A stretch of DNA of 64,000 bases, taken from the NCBI GenBank assembly GCA_016707445.1, contig JADJHR010000006.1, forward strand, positions 248,001-312,000, given 5' to 3'. The stretch is from Rubrivivax sp. GTDB lineage: Bacteria; Pseudomonadota; Gammaproteobacteria; Burkholderiales; Burkholderiaceae_C. Below are positions 1-10,970 of the stretch, piece by piece (positions within the stretch are counted from its first letter, which is position 1; each line of letters begins with the position of its first letter). Position numbers and translations under genes: made by a program. The notes under the pieces are model-generated. The model had not been told where the DNA came from, did no database searches, and saw only the letters and a program-made list of their open reading frames with translations.

Positions 1-306
1 CAGCTGTCCAGCCATCACCGCACGGATCTGCCGTCGCAGCAGGTTGCGCGTGACCGCGCGGCGCGCATGACGCTTCGGAATCACACTGCCCAGCCAATAC
101 CCGTCGGGTGAGCTGTTGTCCACAAGCGCGGTCCCGACGTGGTCGTCATCTGTGGATAACTCGGTGGACGGCGCGTGGACGGTTGGTCGACCAGGCCGTG
201 TGGGCCTTGCCGCAAGGTGGTGAACCGCGAAGTGAGCGCTTCGCGTCCGCAAGGGCGACGCCAGCAGGCGCTGGAAATCGGCCGTTTGCACCAGGCGGCC
301 GATCAT
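1..306 (-). CDS. rnpA: Ribonuclease P protein component, 3' end outside window
   Basis: Protein subunit of RNase P, which binds the catalytic RNA and helps process tRNA 5' ends. The visible 102 codons start at an ATG whose complement lies at 304-306 and run off the window edge. The reading contains the family RNR-type signature near its visible end (PKRHARRAVTRNLLRRQIR), which is the conserved RNA-binding helix. Between the N-terminal strand and this signature there is a low-complexity, Thr/Pro/Asp-rich insertion of about 40 residues, and this insertion encodes a perfect DnaA box (151-159). The gene follows rpmH by 19 bp on the same strand, the usual rpmH-rnpA pair beside dnaA. It is partial only because of the window boundary. 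Confidence 0.93.
   Translation of the reverse strand, partial: MIGRLVQTADFQRLLASPLRTRSAHFAVHHLAARPTRPGRPTVHAPSTELSTDDDHVGTALVDNSSPDGYWLGSVIPKRHARRAVTRNLLRRQIRAVMAGQL
151..159 (-). promoter_or_regulatory. DnaA box (perfect TTATCCACA) inside rnpA
   Basis: TGTGGATAA on the plus strand, that is TTATCCACA on the minus strand, the consensus DnaA-binding nonamer. It lies in the rnpA reading frame, where it encodes Leu-Ser-Thr. A one-mismatch relative (TTGTCCACA) is at 116-124. Whether these sites belong to the functional origin is inferred. Confidence 0.6.
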
Positions 307-325
307 CGGGCCGGGTGAGTGAAAC

Positions 326-460
326 TCAGACTGCCAGGCGCTTGCGACCCTTGGCGCGACGCGCGTTGATCACGGCGCGACCGCCTCGGGTCTTCATGCG
401 CACCAGGAACCCGTGGGTGCGGGCGCGGCGGATCTTGGACGGCTGGTAAGTGCGCTTCAT
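326..460 (-). CDS. rpmH: 50S ribosomal protein L34
   Basis: Forty-four-residue ribosomal protein of the large subunit. The translation begins MKRTYQPSKIRRARTHGF and ends RRAKGRKRLAV, the full-length and highly conserved L34 sequence (family length 44-46). It is the first gene of the rpmH-rnpA pair and is divergent from dnaA. The 492 bp upstream of it form the putative origin and promoter region. Nothing is missing from the protein. The start is fixed by the conserved N-terminal methionine-lysine-arginine. Confidence 0.97.
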   Translation of the reverse strand: MKRTYQPSKIRRARTHGFLVRMKTRGGRAVINARRAKGRKRLAV

Positions 461-952
461 GGCCATGATGGGCTCCGGTAGAGGGCAGGGTCAAACGGGT
501 CGTGCCACCAGGGGGCGGCGCCGAAAATGCTTCGGGTCGGGTTCTTCGCAGCGCCCTCTCGGGCGCCATGCAGCGTCGGTACGGATGCGCAGGCTGGCGG
601 TCGCTGTCCGGCCTGGCCCCTGCGGGCCGCTGCTGCCCGCTGTTGGTGAGATGGCTGGAGTGACCTGCGCCGGGTTCACCCGCCGCCTTGCAGATGTCCA
701 GGCTGTCCAAGATGTCCGGACAGGCCCAGCGGCCCAAAGGCCCATCTGCAATGCCGCGTGAGCGCTCGCATGCGTTGTCACGCATCCGATCGAAACCGAC
801 AGAACCCGGGATTACAGCAAAAATGCCCTTCACGGTCAAACACTTGCACCACAAACCGCGGCAACCGGCGGGGTTGACCGCAGGCACTAAACTGTGGATA
901 ACTGCGGTCCGCCGACATCGAGGAGCGCTGTTCGGCGGCTTGATAAAACCAG
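461..952. other. rpmH-dnaA intergenic region, candidate oriC
   Basis: A 492-bp non-coding gap between divergent rpmH and dnaA, the place where many proteobacteria carry oriC and the dnaA promoter. It holds one perfect DnaA box (893-901) and a short, relatively A/T-containing stretch just before dnaA (around 940-951). Around 690-722 there is a cluster of GATGTCC/CTGTCC-like words that loosely resemble the 3' half of a DnaA box. No protein-coding frame here is convincing. The origin assignment rests on gene context plus the boxes, and cumulative GC skew was not computed. Confidence 0.55.
893..901 (-). promoter_or_regulatory. DnaA box (perfect TTATCCACA)
   Basis: TGTGGATAA on the plus strand, matching the DnaA nonamer exactly, 52 bp upstream of the dnaA start. 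It is suited either to origin function or to dnaA autoregulation. Confidence 0.65.
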
Positions 953-2456
953 ATGTCCACAATGACCGAAGATCTCTGGCAGGCAGGGTGCGAGCGGCTG
1001 GCCGCCTTGCTGCCCGAACAGCAGTTCAACACCTGGATCCGTCCCCTGCCGCCAGCGCAACTGGTCAGCCAGGGGCCGGACGGCATGGTGATGTGCCTGC
1101 GCGCCCCCAACCGCTTCAAGCTCGACTGGATCCGCTCGCAGTACGCCGGACGCATCGAGTCGACCTTGAGCGAGCTGGCCGGCTGCCCGGTCCGCCTGGA
1201 CCTGGCACTGGCGATGCGCGAGCCGAACGCCCACGAGCTGGCCCAACGCACCTTGAGCGCGCTGACCACCGGTGCCCGCGGCCCTGCGGCTGCGCCGGGT
1301 GCGGTCGATTTCAGCGCCGCGCTGGCGCCCTTGACCGCGACGGGGCCGCTGGCGGCCGGCAGCGCCGGCGATGCCAGGGCCGATGCGCGTACAGATTCTC
1401 GCGAGGTCCGTCCCGCGCCGGCGCCCGCGGCGACCCGCCACAAGCTCAATTCAGCCCTCACCTTCGACACCCTGGTGGCCGGTCGTGCGAACCAGATGGC
1501 GCGCACCGCCGCCTTGCATGTGGCCGGCGCGCCAGGCTTGACCTACAACCCCTTGTTCATCTACGGTGGGGTGGGCCTGGGCAAGACGCACCTGGTGCAT
1601 GCAGTCGGCAATGCGCTGCTCAAGGACCGACCCGACGCGCGCGTGCTGTACCTGCACGCCGAGCAGTTCATCAGCGACGTGGTGCGCAACTACCAGCGCA
1701 AGACCTTCGACGAGCTGAAGGCCAAATACCACGGCCTGGACCTGCTGCTGATCGACGACGTGCAGTTCTTCGCCGGCAAGGACCGCACGCAGGAAGAGTT
1801 CTTCAACGCCTTCGAGGCGCTGCTGGCCAAGCGCGCGCACATCATCATGACCAGCGACACCTACCCCAAGGGCCTGGTCGACATCGACGAACGACTGACC
1901 AGCCGCTTCGACGCCGGGCTGACCGTGGCCATCGAGCCGCCCGAGCTGGAAATGCGCGTGGCCATCCTGATTGCCAAGGCGCGCGCCGAGGGCGCCGAGA
2001 TGCCCGAGGACGTGGCCTTCTTCATCGCCAAGAACGTGCGTGCCAACGTGCGTGAGCTCGAAGGGGCGCTGCGCAAGGTGCTGGCCTACAGCCGATTCAC
2101 CCACAAGGACATCCACATCGCCCTGGCACGCGAAGGCGCTGCGCGACCTGCTGTCGATCCAGAACCGGCAGATCTCGGTCGAGAACATCCAGAAGACCGT
2201 GGCCGACTTCTACAAGATCAAGGTGGCCGACATGTACAGCAAGAAGCGTCCGGCCAGCATTGCCAGGCCGCGCCAGATCGCGATGTACCTGGCCAAGGAC
2301 ATGACCAAGAAGAGCCTGCCCGAGATCGGCGAGCTGTTCGGCGGGCGCGACCACACCACGGTGCTGCATGCGGTGCGCAAGATCGGCGACGAGCGCACGC
2401 GCAACACCGAACTCAATCAGCAACTGCACGTGCTCGAGCAAACGCTGAAAGGGTGA
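953..2456 (+). CDS. dnaA: Chromosomal replication initiator DnaA, apparent +1 frameshift
   Basis: AAA+ initiator that binds DnaA boxes and melts oriC. The first frame reads an N-terminal DnaB/DiaA-binding domain, a long Ala/Pro-rich linker (about residues 105-165), Walker A GGVGLGKTH near residue 205 and Walker B LLLIDDVQFF near 263. It then loses homology at about 2135. From there the conserved C-terminus (NRQISVENIQKTVADFYKIK, then the GRDHTTVLHA DNA-binding signature) continues in the next frame to the stop at 2454-2456. Removing one G from the GAAGGCGCT context at 2131-2139 restores the expected REALRDLL reading and a protein of about 500 residues, the normal size. Because dnaA is essential, a sequencing or assembly error is more likely than a real mutation. 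The start is ATG 953 or ATG 962. Confidence 0.93.
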
Positions 2457-2726
2457 GTCCCGACGTCTGTCGGCCGTGCCGCCAATAGGCTGCAAGACCG
2501 ATAGGCAGCCGCAGACAACCCTGTGCACAGATCCCGCACAAGTCTGAAGCTGTCCACAGGCAAGACGCCGGCAGCCGACTTGCCCCCAAAACCGATGCAG
2601 CGGCGCAACCCATCGGCACACAGGGTTCGAGGTGAGGTAAATGACTGACGGAAAAGGCGAAAATAGACTTGTCCCCAGACACGGTGGCCGCCTACTACGA
2701 CTACCAGTTCTTAAAAAGAGGAAGAC
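2457..2726. other. dnaA-dnaN intergenic region with DnaA-box-like words and dnaN promoter
   Basis: A 270-bp spacer. It contains several imperfect DnaA-box-like words (for example CTGTCCACA at about 2549 and TTGTCCCCA at about 2670) but no perfect nonamer. TAGACT at 2664-2669 is a plausible -10 element for dnaN, and GAGGA about 7 bases before the dnaN ATG is its ribosome-binding site. Confidence 0.4.
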
Positions 2727-3836
2727 ATGATTGTTCTGAAAGCGCCGCAGGACAGCTTGCTGAACACGCTGCAGTCGGTGGCCGGCATCGTCGAGCGACG
2801 GCACACTTTGCCGGTACTGGCCAACGTGTTGTTGCGCAAGAACGGTCCGCAGATCGAGATGACGACCAGCGACCTCGAGATCCAGGTGCGCACCAGCGCC
2901 GAGCTCGGGGGCGACGACGGCAGCTTCGCCACCACGGTGGGGGCGCGCAAGCTGATCGACATCCTGCGTGCACTGCCGGCCGAGCAGATGGTCACGCTGT
3001 CGGCGGCGCAGAACAAGCTCACGCTGCAGGCCGGCAAGAGCCGCTTCACGCTGCAGACGCTGCCGGCCGATGACTTCCCGCTGGTCAACGAGGCGGTCGA
3101 CTTCGGCCCCACGTTCAGCGTGCCGCAGAAGACCCTGAAGGACCTGATCAACCAGGTTCACTTCGCGATGGCGGTGCACGACATCCGCTACTACCTCAAC
3201 GGCATCCTGTTCATCGCCGAAGGCCGTACGCTGACCCTGGTGGCCACCGACGGCCACCGTCTGGGGCTGGCACAGGCCACGCTGGAATCCGACATGCCCA
3301 GCAAGCAGGAAGTCATCTTGCCGCGCAAGACCGTGCTCGAACTGCAGCGCTTGCTGAAGGATGAAGAAACGCCGATCGAGATGCGCTTTGCCGGCAATCA
3401 GGCGCGCTTCAGCTTCTCGGGCATGGAGTTCGTCACCAAGCTGGTCGAAGGCAAGTTCCCCGACTACAACCGTGTGATCCCCAAGAACCACCGCAACAGC
3501 CTGACCCTGGGGCGCGCACCGCTGCTGGCCTGCCTGCAGCGTGCGGCCATCCTGACCAGCGAGAAGTTCAAGGGCGTGCGTGTCAACCTCGAACCCGGTG
3601 TGCTGCGCATCGCATCCAGCAATGCCGAGCAGGAAGAAGCCAAGGAAGAGCTTGAGGTCGACTACGAGGGCGACGCGATCGACATCGGTTTCAACGTCAC
3701 CTACCTGATCGACGTGCTGGCCAACGTCAGCCACGAGATGGTGAAGATCGAACTGCAGGACAGCAGCGCCAGCGCCTTGCTGACCGTGCCCGACCGGCCT
3801 GGATTCAAGTACGTGGTGATGCCGATGCGCATCTGA
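2727..3836 (+). CDS. dnaN: DNA polymerase III subunit beta (sliding clamp)
   Basis: Ring-forming processivity clamp that tethers Pol III and many repair proteins to DNA. The 369-residue product matches the family length (about 366-370). It begins MIVLKAPQDSLLNTLQSVAGIVERR and ends in the typical clamp C-terminus, with PDRPGFKYVVMPMRI at the hydrophobic-pocket strand. A GAGGA ribosome-binding site precedes the ATG. It lies between dnaA and gyrB, the classic origin cluster. A hairpin (3862-3880) after the stop may partly terminate transcription before gyrB. Full length, no anomalies. Confidence 0.97.
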   Translation: MIVLKAPQDSLLNTLQSVAGIVERRHTLPVLANVLLRKNGPQIEMTTSDLEIQVRTSAELGGDDGSFATTVGARKLIDILRALPAEQMVTLSAAQNKLTLQAGKSRFTLQTLPADDFPLVNEAVDFGPTFSVPQKTLKDLINQVHFAMAVHDIRYYLNGILFIAEGRTLTLVATDGHRLGLAQATLESDMPSKQEVILPRKTVLELQRLLKDEETPIEMRFAGNQARFSFSGMEFVTKLVEGKFPDYNRVIPKNHRNSLTLGRAPLLACLQRAAILTSEKFKGVRVNLEPGVLRIASSNAEQEEAKEELEVDYEGDAIDIGFNVTYLIDVLANVSHEMVKIELQDSSASALLTVPDRPGFKYVVMPMRI

Positions 3837-3861
3837 CCCGGCCCTGCCACCGTCATCAGCA

Positions 3862-3880
3862 AGCGGGCCTTGGGCCCGCT
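3862..3880 (+). terminator. Hairpin between dnaN and gyrB
   Basis: AGCGGGCC-TTG-GGCCCGCT forms a perfect 8-bp stem with a 3-base loop. It is followed by a T-containing but weak tract (TCAGCGTTTG). It could be a partial terminator or attenuator within the dnaN-gyrB interval. Confidence 0.5.
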
Positions 3881-3934
3881 TCAGCGTTTGTAGAGGGCCC
3901 GGGAAACCGGGTTCCGTGATCGAAAGAGTGCCCG

Positions 3935-6499
<2,565 letters not shown>

Positions 6500-6572
6500 A
6501 AGGCGGCGGCCCCAGGGCTGACGCTTTGGTTACCCGTTGGAGCGGCGCCGCCGCGAGCACGAGAATCCCATC

Positions 6573-7202
6573 ATGGAAACCTTGACCGCCATTGCCGGCG
6601 GCTCGCCGGCGTCGTTGTTGCTGCTGGCCACCTTCGCCGTCGTCAGCCTGCTCGGGCTGACGCGGGCACCGCAGCTGATCGAGAAGAACATGCTGCGGCC
6701 CTACGGTCTGGTGCAACGCGGCGACTATCACACGCTGGTCACCTGCGGCTTCATCCACGCCGACATCGCGCACCTGCTGTTCAACGGCTTCACCTTCTGG
6801 GCCTTCGGCTTCGGGCTCGAGCGGCAGATCGGCACGCCGGCTTTCGTCGCGCTGTACAGCCTGGGCTTGCTGGGCAGCAGCATCACCACCTGGCTGATGC
6901 ATCGACGCGAGCCGGGATATGCCAGCCTGGGCGCGTCGGGGGCGATCCTGGCGGTGTTGTTCGCGTCCATCGTGGCCAACCCCGGGTCGTCGATCTTCAT
7001 CCTGCCGATCCCGGTTCCGATCCCGGCGCCGCTGTTTGCCCTGGCCTACCTGGCGTTCAGCATCTACAGCAGCCGCAGCCACCGGGGGCGCATCAACCAC
7101 GATGCGCACATCGCCGGCGCGATCGTCGGCGTGGTGTTCATGGCGCTGGTCTTTCCGGGCGCGGTGGCACGTGCGCTGGCCGCCTACTTCGGCGGCGGCT
7201 GA
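6573..7202 (+). CDS. Rhomboid-family intramembrane serine protease
   Basis: Predicted membrane protease of the rhomboid family that cleaves substrates within the lipid bilayer. The 209-residue product has about six hydrophobic segments. It carries the family landmarks: HADIAHLLFN near residue 62 (the HxxxH...N motif of TM2), the catalytic serine in LGASGAILAVL near 119, and a histidine in DAHIAGAIVG near 178 that would complete the Ser-His dyad. I chose the ATG at 6573 because the 12 codons before it (from 6537) are hydrophilic and Arg/Glu-rich, and the membrane segment begins soon after 6573. It lies alone downstream of gyrB. Its substrate cannot be told from sequence. Confidence 0.85.
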   Translation: METLTAIAGGSPASLLLLATFAVVSLLGLTRAPQLIEKNMLRPYGLVQRGDYHTLVTCGFIHADIAHLLFNGFTFWAFGFGLERQIGTPAFVALYSLGLLGSSITTWLMHRREPGYASLGASGAILAVLFASIVANPGSSIFILPIPVPIPAPLFALAYLAFSIYSSRSHRGRINHDAHIAGAIVGVVFMALVFPGAVARALAAYFGGG

Positions 7203-7230
7203 TCGACATCGAACCCGGGCCGTGGCGCCG

Positions 7231-7488
7231 TCAGCGTGACGCCGCGGCCGCACCCGGCGCGGCGATCACGCCCATCGTGCCACCGACGCAGCCTTCGGTC
7301 TGCTGCGCCGCACAGGGTTGCGGGCCGGCGACCTTGCGCTCGTACACGGCGCGCATCTTGCGCAACTGCGGCCCCAGCATCGCCAGCACCACGACCACCG
7401 CGGTACCGATCGCCAGCACCAGGATCAGCAGGCGCCGCCGGCGTGAGATCGGGCGGTACGGGGCTTCGGGGAGCGGGGCTGGTTTCAT
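7231..7488 (-). CDS. Small single-pass membrane protein of unknown function
   Basis: An 85-residue product with a basic N-terminus (ISRRRRLL), one strongly hydrophobic helix (about residues 22-42), then a short tail with two cysteines in CAAQQTEGC and an Ala-rich end. This is the topology of a small inner-membrane protein. I do not recognise a family. The stop lies close to the end of the convergent rhomboid gene, and the start is divergent from the MazG/PIN fusion. Real coding is supported by the coherent transmembrane profile but not by homology. Confidence 0.5.
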   Translation of the reverse strand: MKPAPLPEAPYRPISRRRRLLILVLAIGTAVVVVLAMLGPQLRKMRAVYERKVAGPQPCAAQQTEGCVGGTMGVIAAPGAAAASR

Positions 7489-7603
7489 GCTCGGGTGTGG
7501 CGTTCGGGCCCGCAGTGTCGTGCATGTTCACGCGCAAGGGTCGGCGCTGCAGCGGTGGCAAGATGGGCATGACGCCGCCCGCGGCCCCGGGGAGACCTTT
7601 GCG

Positions 7604-8944
7604 ATGGACATCCAGGCGCTTCAAGCCCGCTTGCGCGACTTTGCCGCCGAACGCCGATGGCAGCCTTTGCACACGCCCAAGAACCTGGCGATGGCGCTGA
7701 TGGTGGAAGCGGCCAAGTTGCTGGAACATTTTCAGTGGCTGACGCCCGAGGCGTCGATGCGCGCCGCCGACGACCCGGGGCGCCGGCAGCAGATCGGCGA
7801 CGCGATCGCCGACGTGCTGCTGCCTCTGCTGCAGCTGGCCGACCACACGCTGGTGGACATCGACGCGGCCGTCAAGGCCAGGCTGCTGGCCAAGGCGCGC
7901 AAGCACCCCGCGCCGTCGCAGCGTGCCGCTGCCGACCCGGCACCGACCGCTGTGCCGGCGGCGGGCGCGCTGCACGTGCTGCTGGACTTCGAGAATGTGC
8001 AGCCCGACGACGAACAGGTTCGCATCCTGGCACCCCAGGTTGCACGGCTGTGGGTCTTTCACGGGCCGCATCAGAAGCAGGTGGCCGATCGTTTCGCCTC
8101 GTTCGGCGCGCAGCTGACCACGGTACCGATCAGCAAGACGGGCAAGAACGCGCTCGACTTCCACCTGTCGTTCTACATGGGCTACATCGCGGCGCGCAAT
8201 CCCGACGCGCGATTCGTCGTGCTGGCCAACGACAAGGGCTACGAGCCCATGCTGGAACACGCACGCGTGTTGGGCTTCGACGTGCAGGCGATCGGCATGG
8301 CGCGCACGGCCAAGACCAGGACGTCCAGGATTTCCAAGACTGACGCCACCCCGGCCGCGGCGCGCAAAGCGCCGGTTGCGAAGAAGGCTGCTGCACGCCC
8401 GGTGGTGCCCAAGCCAGCACTGAAACCGACGACGGCCGCCGTGCCCAAGGTCGCGGCAAAGACAACGCCCAAGACAACGACAACGCCCAAGACGACGCCG
8501 AGGGTCACCGCCAAGACTGTTTCGAAGCCCGCTTCCAAGGCCACTCCCAAGCCCGCTGCCAAGAGCACCCCCAAGGGCACTCCGAAGGCCCCGCCCAAGG
8601 TGGTGCCGCGCCAGGCTGGCCCGGCAGCGAAGGTCGCCGCCCCGGCGGTCAAACGGGCGGCGCCGCGCAAGGCAGCAGCCCCGGCGGCCACCTTGCCGAA
8701 GGCGCCACCGCCCGCCACGCACAAGCCCGACGATGTGCTGCTGGCGCGCATCGCCGAAGGCCTGCGCAAGCTGGGCGCCAAACGCCCGACCCGGCTGGCG
8801 CGCCTGCGCGGCGTGCTCAAGTCCTTCATCGGCGCCCATGCCAGCGACGACGCCGTCACCAGGCAGCTGGGGCGGTTGATCGCCGCCAGTGTGGTCGACG
8901 TCGGGCCCGGCGGCGACGTGGCCTACCCGCGGCTGGACGGCTGA
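7604..8944 (+). CDS. Fusion of MazG/dCTPase-like domain, PIN-like nuclease and winged-helix-like tail
   Basis: A 446-residue multidomain protein. Residues 1-105 look like the all-alpha MazG/dCTP-pyrophosphatase fold: RWQPLHTPKNLAMALMVEAAKLLEHFQW, then a helix with EIxxD-like acidic residues (IGDAIADVLLPLLQLADH). Residues 120-235 read as a PIN/NYN-type domain: HVLLDFENVQ, then KTGKNALDFHLSFYMGYIA, then VVLANDKGYEPMLEHARVLG with conserved acidic positions. Residues 245-375 are a Lys/Pro/Ala/Thr-rich, histone H1-like linker. The last 70 residues (VLLARIAEGLRKLGAKRP onwards) resemble a small winged-helix module. The ATG at 7604 is favoured because the frame upstream lacks family character. The 3' end overlaps convergent queC by 22 bp. 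The domain calls are from recalled motifs; activity on nucleotides or RNA is inferred. Confidence 0.75.
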   Translation: MDIQALQARLRDFAAERRWQPLHTPKNLAMALMVEAAKLLEHFQWLTPEASMRAADDPGRRQQIGDAIADVLLPLLQLADHTLVDIDAAVKARLLAKARKHPAPSQRAAADPAPTAVPAAGALHVLLDFENVQPDDEQVRILAPQVARLWVFHGPHQKQVADRFASFGAQLTTVPISKTGKNALDFHLSFYMGYIAARNPDARFVVLANDKGYEPMLEHARVLGFDVQAIGMARTAKTRTSRISKTDATPAAARKAPVAKKAAARPVVPKPALKPTTAAVPKVAAKTTPKTTTTPKTTPRVTAKTVSKPASKATPKPAAKSTPKGTPKAPPKVVPRQAGPAAKVAAPAVKRAAPRKAAAPAATLPKAPPPATHKPDDVLLARIAEGLRKLGAKRPTRLARLRGVLKSFIGAHASDDAVTRQLGRLIAASVVDVGPGGDVAYPRLDG

Positions 8945-9633
8945 GCCAGGAAACCTTCCCAGCCCTGGCGCCGCAGCACACAGGCCGGGCATTCGCCGCA
9001 GCCATGGCCCCAGACCTGGCGCTGGCCGCGCTGGCCCAGATAGCAGGTGTGCGTGTGCTCGACGATGAGGTCGACCAGCGGCGCGCCGCCCAGCGTCTGT
9101 GCCAGCCGCCAGGTATCGGCCTTGTCCAGCCACATCAGGGGCGTCTCGATCACCATGCGCGTGTCCAGGCCGAGGCTGAGTGCCACCTGCAAGGCCTTCA
9201 GCGTGTTGTCGCGGCAGTCGGGGTAGCCCGAGTAGTCGGTCTCGCACATGCCGCCCACCAGCACGCTGAGCTGGCGCCGATAGGCCAGCGTGGCCGCGAA
9301 GTTCAGGAACAGCAGGTTGCGGCCGGGCACGAAGGTGTTGGGCAGGCCGCTGGCCTGCAGCTCGATGGCGCGCGCTTCGGTGAGTGCGCTGCTGCTGATC
9401 TGCGCCAGCAGGCTCAGGTCCAGCACATGGTCGTCGCCGAGCCGCACTGCCCAGGCCGGGAACTGCCGGCGCAGGGCGTCCAGCAGCACGGGCCGGCACT
9501 GCAGCTCCACGCCATGCCGCTGGCCGTAGTCGAAGCCCAGCGTTTCGACATGGGCGTAGCGCTGCAGTGCCCAGGCCAGGCAGGTGCTGGAGTCCTGGCC
9601 ACCGGAGAACAGCACAAGTGCACGGTCGTTCAT
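8923..9633 (-). CDS. queC: 7-cyano-7-deazaguanine synthase
   Basis: ATP-dependent enzyme converting 7-carboxy-7-deazaguanine to preQ0 in queuosine biosynthesis. The N-terminus has the PP-loop LVLFSGGQDSSTCLAWAL. The C-terminus carries the zinc-binding cysteines, one in HTHTCYLG and three in GHGCGECPACVLR. Length 236 residues, typical of QueC. The start at 9633 (MNDRALVLFSGG) is preferred over an ATG 12 bases upstream because it places the PP-loop at the family position. It is convergent with, and overlaps, the MazG/PIN gene. No other queuosine gene is visible nearby. Confidence 0.95.
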   Translation of the reverse strand: MNDRALVLFSGGQDSSTCLAWALQRYAHVETLGFDYGQRHGVELQCRPVLLDALRRQFPAWAVRLGDDHVLDLSLLAQISSSALTEARAIELQASGLPNTFVPGRNLLFLNFAATLAYRRQLSVLVGGMCETDYSGYPDCRDNTLKALQVALSLGLDTRMVIETPLMWLDKADTWRLAQTLGGAPLVDLIVEHTHTCYLGQRGQRQVWGHGCGECPACVLRRQGWEGFLAQPSSRG

Positions 9634-9729
9634 GCTGCCGAGCATAGGCCCGGCGTTGCCCGGGTGGCAGCAGGGCCGGGCGCGGCTGGCGATACTGCGG
9701 GCTCCACGATTCTTGAAGTTGCCGCGTCC

Positions 9730-10962
9730 ATGAATTCAGCCACCCTCGTTGCCGGGGTCGATACCCGGCGCCTGCAACGCCTGAGCGAGCACCTGCAGCG
9801 CCAGTATCTCGAGCCGGGCCGCATCCCCGGCTACCAGCTGCTGGTGGCGCGCCGCGGCCAGGTGCTGCTGCAGGAATCGTGCGGCCTGATGGATGTGGCG
9901 CGTGCACGGCCGATGCAGGACAACGCGCTGTTCCGCATCTACTCGATGACCAAGCCCATCACCACGGTGGCGCTGATGATGCTGTACGAGGAGGGGTGCT
10001 TCCTGCTCAACGACCCGGTGCAGCGCTTCATTCCGCGGTGGAAGGATCAGCGTGTGTGGATCAGCGGTGCCGGCGCCGACATGCAGACGCGGCCGCCGCG
10101 CCAGCAGATGACGATGCGCCACCTGCTCAACCACAGCAGCGGCCTGACCTACGGTGCAGCACTGCTGCCCGCCGGCGCCAAGGTCGACCCGGTCGACCAG
10201 GTCTACCGTGACCTGCAGCTCAACACGCGCAGCGGTGACACGCTGGCGCAATTCATCGACAAGCTGGCCCAGGTGCCGCTGCGCTACGACCCCGGCGAGG
10301 CCTGGGCCTATTCGCTGGCCACCGATGTCTGCGGTTATCTGGTCGAGCTGATCTCGGGGCAACCCTTCGAACAGTTCGTGCAGCAGCGCATTTTCGGCCC
10401 GCTGGGCATGGCCGACACCTTCTTCACCGTGCCGCCCGACAAGCTGCCGCGCCTGTCCGCGTGCTACCGGCACGACCCCTTCAAGAAGCTGGTGCTGATC
10501 GACGACCCGCAAGCCAGCGCCTGGGCCAAGGTGCCGGCGCTGCATTCTGGCGGCGGCGGCCTGGTCAGCAGCCTGGCCGACTACCGGCGCTTCTGCGACC
10601 TGCTGCTTCGTGGGGGTGAACTCGACGGCGTGCGCCTGCTGGGGCCGCGCACGCTGGCGCTGATGACCGCCAACCATCTGCCCGGCGGCAAAGACCTGAC
10701 GCAGCTGGCCATCGGCGCCTTCAGCGAGACTCAGCACCAGGGCGTGGGCTTCGGCCTGGGGTTTGCCACCACACTGGGCGAGGTGCAGGCCGGCGCACTG
10801 GGTGCAGGTGACTTCTACTGGGGCGGCATGGCGTCGACGCTGTTCTGGGTCGATCCGCGCGAGGACCTGCAGCTGATCTTCCTGACCCAGCTGGTGCCAT
10901 CGAGCACCTACAACCTGCGCGGTCAGTTCAAGAACATCGTGTATTCGGCACTAGTCGATTGA
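9730..10962 (+). CDS. Serine hydrolase of the class C beta-lactamase/esterase family
   Basis: A 410-residue beta-lactamase-fold hydrolase without an evident signal peptide. Conserved elements are the nucleophile motif SMTK (about residue 71, SxxK), the YSL tyrosine motif (near 193, YSLATDVCGYLVE) and HSGGGG (near 271), which replaces the KTG box as in EstB-like esterases. The lack of an export signal and the HSGGG box favour a cytoplasmic esterase or carboxylesterase rather than an antibiotic-resistance enzyme. The stop is 8 bp before the ATG of the ThDP enzyme, and a GAGGA site spans the junction, so the two genes are probably co-transcribed. The physiological substrate is unknown. Confidence 0.85.
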   Translation: MNSATLVAGVDTRRLQRLSEHLQRQYLEPGRIPGYQLLVARRGQVLLQESCGLMDVARARPMQDNALFRIYSMTKPITTVALMMLYEEGCFLLNDPVQRFIPRWKDQRVWISGAGADMQTRPPRQQMTMRHLLNHSSGLTYGAALLPAGAKVDPVDQVYRDLQLNTRSGDTLAQFIDKLAQVPLRYDPGEAWAYSLATDVCGYLVELISGQPFEQFVQQRIFGPLGMADTFFTVPPDKLPRLSACYRHDPFKKLVLIDDPQASAWAKVPALHSGGGGLVSSLADYRRFCDLLLRGGELDGVRLLGPRTLALMTANHLPGGKDLTQLAIGAFSETQHQGVGFGLGFATTLGEVQAGALGAGDFYWGGMASTLFWVDPREDLQLIFLTQLVPSSTYNLRGQFKNIVYSALVD

Positions 10963-10970
10963 GGAACGGC

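Noticed and set aside
2530..2560. oriC placed between dnaA and dnaN
   Set aside because: Only imperfect DnaA-box-like words are present there, whereas perfect nonamers lie on the rnpA-dnaA side; kept only as a minor note.
9730..10962. Beta-lactamase conferring antibiotic resistance
   Set aside because: No signal peptide and HSGGG in place of the KTG box favour an EstB-like esterase.
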